A stretch of DNA of 64,000 nt from contig JAJCZX010000030.1 of the NCBI GenBank assembly GCA_029262195.1, forward strand, positions 248,001 through 312,000, written 5' to 3'. Below the pieces are notes generated by a model, which did no database searches, was not told where the DNA came from, and saw nothing but the letters and a program-made list of their open reading frames with translations. Positions 61,631-64,000 of the stretch are shown here, piece by piece (position 1 is the stretch's first letter; each line of letters opens with the position of its first letter). The translations under genes were made by a program, and so were the position numbers. This DNA is from Gemmatimonadota bacterium. GTDB taxonomy: Bacteria; Gemmatimonadota; Gemmatimonadetes; Gemmatimonadales; GWC2-71-9.

Positions 61631-62292
61631 ATATCCCGTAACGAACGAATCCAGGAAACCCATTTGTCGAGACCCTCGCCCGAAATGGCAGAGGTTTGGA
61701 TAACCTCCAGGTCGTCACGAATCGATCTGAGGTCGGCGTAGAATCGATCCGAGTCGAACGTCACGTAGGGAAGCAGATCTACTTTGTTCAATAGCACGAG
61801 ATCACTGGCAAGAACGATGTATGGGTGTTTCGCAGGTTTATCGTCGCCTTCGGTGACGCTGAACATCCCCACCCTGGCGTGTTGGCCCAGATCCCAGGAT
61901 ACGGGGCAAATGAGGTTGCCGACATTTTCGATGATCAACAGGTCCAGAGCCGCAAGATCCAGAAGATCGAACCCTTTGCGAATCTGATTGGCTTCCAGGT
62001 GGCACGCGCGACCTGTATTTATTTGCGCGACCTGGTCCGTATAGTGGGCGAGTCGCCTTGCATCCCGAGTAGTCGCCAGATCACCGGTCAACACTCCCAC
62101 GGTCATTGCCCCACTCAATTTTTTAAGAGTGTCTTCCAGCAGGGTCGTCTTACCGCACCCCGGGGACCCCATCAAATTCACGCATAAAACGCCGTGACGG
62201 TTCAGGCTGGCTCGGTTCAGATCCGCCACTTCATCGTTGATCTTCTTGACATTTTCAACGACCTGGATTTCCATAACGTTTTGCTCGCTCAT
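61627..62292 (-). CDS. hypB: Hydrogenase nickel-incorporation GTPase HypB
   Basis: 221 residues; SIMIBI GTPase with Walker A GSPGCGKTT at 42-50, GVLTGDLATTRDARR, INTGRACHLEANQI with the metal-site Cys-His, and LLNKVDLLPYV. It delivers Ni2+ with HypA. The histidine-rich N-terminal nickel store of some HypB proteins is absent. Start overlaps the hypA stop as ATGA. Convergent with hybD. Confidence 0.95.
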   Translation of the reverse strand: MSEQNVMEIQVVENVKKINDEVADLNRASLNRHGVLCVNLMGSPGCGKTTLLEDTLKKLSGAMTVGVLTGDLATTRDARRLAHYTDQVAQINTGRACHLEANQIRKGFDLLDLAALDLLIIENVGNLICPVSWDLGQHARVGMFSVTEGDDKPAKHPYIVLASDLVLLNKVDLLPYVTFDSDRFYADLRSIRDDLEVIQTSAISGEGLDKWVSWIRSLRDI

Positions 62293-62672
62293 CCGACAGC
62301 CTCCGATGTTTCAGCAACTCCATGTCCAGCTCGTGGAGACGCTTCAATTGTTCTTAGCATAACCCCCCAACCTCGAATCACTTCCGGGCGCGCATGTTGG
62401 CAGTTCGGGCAAACCAGGTACGTCGGGTTGGCGGGAGAATATTCTCGCTTGCAGATACCGCAGCCTACTAACACATCGATAGTTTCGACCACCAGTTCAG
62501 CGTCCCTGAGAAGAGGGCCACGCGCCACACCGGCCCAGGCGAACTGCATAACGTCGGCATCCAGATGTTCCAGGGACCCCACTTCCACAACTACCTTTTC
62601 GGCCCGGGTACCAGTTGGTAAATGTTCAATTACGCTATCGGCCAACGATTGGATTATCGACATTTCATGCAT
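62289..62672 (-). CDS. hypA: Hydrogenase nickel-metallochaperone HypA
   Basis: 127 residues. N-terminal MHEMS binds nickel through His2; a zinc site is formed by C71/C74 (CGICKREY) and C88/C91 (VCPNC). It works with HypB to load nickel into HybC. The last 20 or so residues after the family end (ASPRAGHGVAETSEAVG) form a short extra tail. Starts 18 bases after hypE. Confidence 0.94.
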   Translation of the reverse strand: MHEMSIIQSLADSVIEHLPTGTRAEKVVVEVGSLEHLDADVMQFAWAGVARGPLLRDAELVVETIDVLVGCGICKREYSPANPTYLVCPNCQHARPEVIRGWGVMLRTIEASPRAGHGVAETSEAVG

Positions 62673-62690
62673 GGTTCACCGCCACTGGTT

Positions 62691-63758
62691 TTAACAGATG
62701 CGTGGCAACTCCTCTCCATACGGTTTTTGTACGATCCTGCGCCCGCCGACTTCGGTAATAATCTCGCAAAGCCCATCCAGGACATCGGAGAACTCGCCCA
62801 CAGAGTCCGCGTGCCTCCCAAGTGGATGTTCCCTCAACACCGAGAGTGCCCGGTCTTCAGCTTCAGGCCGCACCACAACAACGACTTTGCCTTCATTGGC
62901 TACGTCAAGGGGATCGATTCCCAACATCTCGGCCGCGTAATTCGTTTCGTGCCTGAGAGGGATTCGCGTCTCGTCAACCGTTAGATGAATACCCGATTGC
63001 TCTGCAAGATCAGATATCACGCCGGCCAGACCCCCTCGGGTGGGATCCCGCAGGAACACGATGCTTTCCCCACAGCTATCGAGTAGGTCGGCAATCAAGC
63101 CGTTTAGCGGGGCAGCATCGCTTCTTAGTTCGCTCTCAATTCCGAAGGCCTCTTCCCGCTGAAGCATCACGGCCAGCCCATGATCGGCTATAGTACCGGA
63201 CACAAGCACTCTGTCCCCAGGTTGTACTCGATTCACACCGAGAACCGCATCGTTCCTCATCACTCCAACACCTGCGGTGTTGATATAAATCCGGTCGGCC
63301 TGTCCTCTAGGAACCACCTTTGTGTCGCCAGTGGCTACACGCACACCGGCTTCAGCAGCCGTACTCTCAATCGACGAGAGAATTCTCTTGAGGAAGTCCA
63401 ATTCCAGTCCCTCTTCAAGGATCAAGGCCAGCGAAAGGAAACAGGGGATCGCTCCGCAGACGGCGATGTCGTTCACCGTGCCGCTCACCGCAAGGCTACC
63501 GATGTCGCCGCCTGGAAACTCTGCCGGATGAACCACGAAAGAGTCGGTGCTGAACGCCATGCGTCCGGCAGACACGTCAAAGACGGCCGAGTCGTCCATC
63601 GCGTCCAGATAGACATTGCCAAGTCGAGGTTGAATTAGCCCCTCGACCAATTCATCAGTCAGTTGCCCTCCACCTCCATGCGCCAGTACCACCCGTTTGG
63701 CGTGCGGATTGGGATTCTCGGGCAGCCTCCCTCGCGCTGATTCGTAGCGGGCGGTCAT
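62691..63758 (-). CDS. hypE: Carbamoyl-dehydratase HypE
   Basis: 355 residues from the ATG at 63758, which overlaps the hypD stop as ATGA; the longer frame to 63938 lies inside hypD. HypE dehydrates a thiocarboxamide on its C-terminal cysteine to the cyanide ligand of the Fe centre. N-terminal VVLAHGGGGQLTDELVEGLI, ATP-binding AMDDSAVF and GGDIGSLAVSGTVNDIAVCG, and the essential C-terminus LPRIC are present. Confidence 0.95.
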   Translation of the reverse strand: MTARYESARGRLPENPNPHAKRVVLAHGGGGQLTDELVEGLIQPRLGNVYLDAMDDSAVFDVSAGRMAFSTDSFVVHPAEFPGGDIGSLAVSGTVNDIAVCGAIPCFLSLALILEEGLELDFLKRILSSIESTAAEAGVRVATGDTKVVPRGQADRIYINTAGVGVMRNDAVLGVNRVQPGDRVLVSGTIADHGLAVMLQREEAFGIESELRSDAAPLNGLIADLLDSCGESIVFLRDPTRGGLAGVISDLAEQSGIHLTVDETRIPLRHETNYAAEMLGIDPLDVANEGKVVVVVRPEAEDRALSVLREHPLGRHADSVGEFSDVLDGLCEIITEVGGRRIVQKPYGEELPRIC

Positions 63759-64000
63759 ACTTCGACTCTCACTCGCGCCATTGGACTTTTCAGTTCGTGG
63801 CGCCGGTAACGGAAGTAGGCCTGGCACGAACCTTCCGAACTGACCATGCAGGGGCCAACCGGATAAATAGGGGTGCACACGCCCGCGAAGAGACTGCAAT
63901 CCAGCGGCTTGCAGCGACCGGTGATTACCTCCGCACATCGACAGCCCGGCGGCTCCCGGTCTTCACCGAAAGAAATCCCATGCCTGCCGACAGCGTCGTA
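63755..64000 (-). CDS. hypD: Hydrogenase maturation factor HypD, C-terminal part (5' end outside window)
   Basis: Reading the right edge on the minus strand gives about 81 codons before the TGA at 63755: ISFGEDREPPGCRCAEVITG, then CKPLDCSLFAGVCTPIYPVG and PCMVSSEGSCQAYFRYRRHE. This is the cysteine-rich C-terminus of HypD, the [4Fe-4S] scaffold on which Fe(CN)2CO is assembled with HypC. The rest of hypD, and probably hypC and hypF, lie beyond the window. Confidence 0.93.
   Translation of the reverse strand, partial: YDAVGRHGISFGEDREPPGCRCAEVITGRCKPLDCSLFAGVCTPIYPVGPCMVSSEGSCQAYFRYRRHELKSPMARVRVEV

Noticed and set aside
1-64000. CRISPR arrays, rRNA genes, tmRNA, prophage or complete insertion sequences
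   Set aside because: No regular repeat-spacer arrays, rRNA motifs or terminal inverted repeats with an intact transposase were seen on either strand; the only transposase-like gene is the solitary RAYT at 21518.

Overview
The window is bacterial chromosome with dense coding, frequent 1-14 base overlaps between neighbouring genes, many GTG/TTG starts and about mid-50s percent GC by eye. The alpha ribosomal operon, pyrimidine genes, smpB, murB and a tRNA mark it as core genome. A TPR lipoprotein whose N-terminus (around CAYYNGLYNAN) is of a type I associate with Gemmatimonadota, together with an IS200-like protein and several small conserved hypotheticals, suggests a Gemmatimonadota-like, probably environmental bacterium. 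This placement is inference; no 16S rRNA is present. TGA is a normal stop in many genes, so the standard code applies.

Layout. 1-7942 (minus): one tight operon for nucleotide sugars, gmd - SDR - murB - wbpD - wbpE - wbpB - wbpA - ugd (ugd runs off the left edge). It contains the four enzymes that make UDP-2,3-diacetamido-2,3-dideoxyglucuronate, plus GDP-deoxyhexose synthesis. 8047-8326: rpmB and a bidirectional terminator. 8327-16453 (minus): smpB - amidase - TPR lipoprotein - pyrD - pyrF - small secreted protein, then rpmJ-rpsM-rpsK-rpsD-rpoA-rplQ. 16511-16682 (plus): tRNA-Leu(CAG) with its own promoter and terminator. 16715-20083 (minus): MBL hydrolase, trxB, a peroxiredoxin with an in-frame TGA exactly at the peroxidatic cysteine, a PHP phosphoesterase and a small unknown. 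20083-22917: E2 and E1-beta of a 2-oxoacid dehydrogenase, separated by an IS200/RAYT-like gene. 22940-28154 (minus): copper module (copZ, unknown, copA, a tiny membrane ORF) joined to inositol-phosphate synthase and a CDP-alcohol phosphatidyltransferase.

28155-32918 is a looser accessory stretch: repeat-rich DNA, a tandem alpha/beta hydrolase, a broken four-helix-bundle gene between GC-rich repeats, a PNPOx-fold protein and a 5'-nucleotidase-like lipoprotein. 32981-39219 holds a large DUF5107/TPR protein and a glycosidase-like lipoprotein in one operon, followed by a UDG-family protein. 40069-47901 has membrane proteins, an amidohydrolase, a multicopper oxidase and a BtrH/DUF4872-type protein.

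48029-64000 looks like an energy-metabolism region: a DUF4212/sodium:solute symporter pair; a minus-strand operon of a cyclic-2,3-diphosphoglycerate-synthetase-like GTPase, indolepyruvate:ferredoxin oxidoreductase (iorAB) and an ADP-forming acyl-CoA synthetase; and, divergently, a Hyb-type [NiFe]-hydrogenase operon (hybO-A-B-C-D) facing a maturation operon (hypD-E-A-B, hypD cut by the right edge). A perfect TGTGA-N6-TCACA palindrome lies in the spacer between the two divergent operons, upstream of hybO.

The most striking single item is the probable selenocysteine peroxiredoxin at 18428-18868, which a standard gene caller would report only as a truncated fragment.
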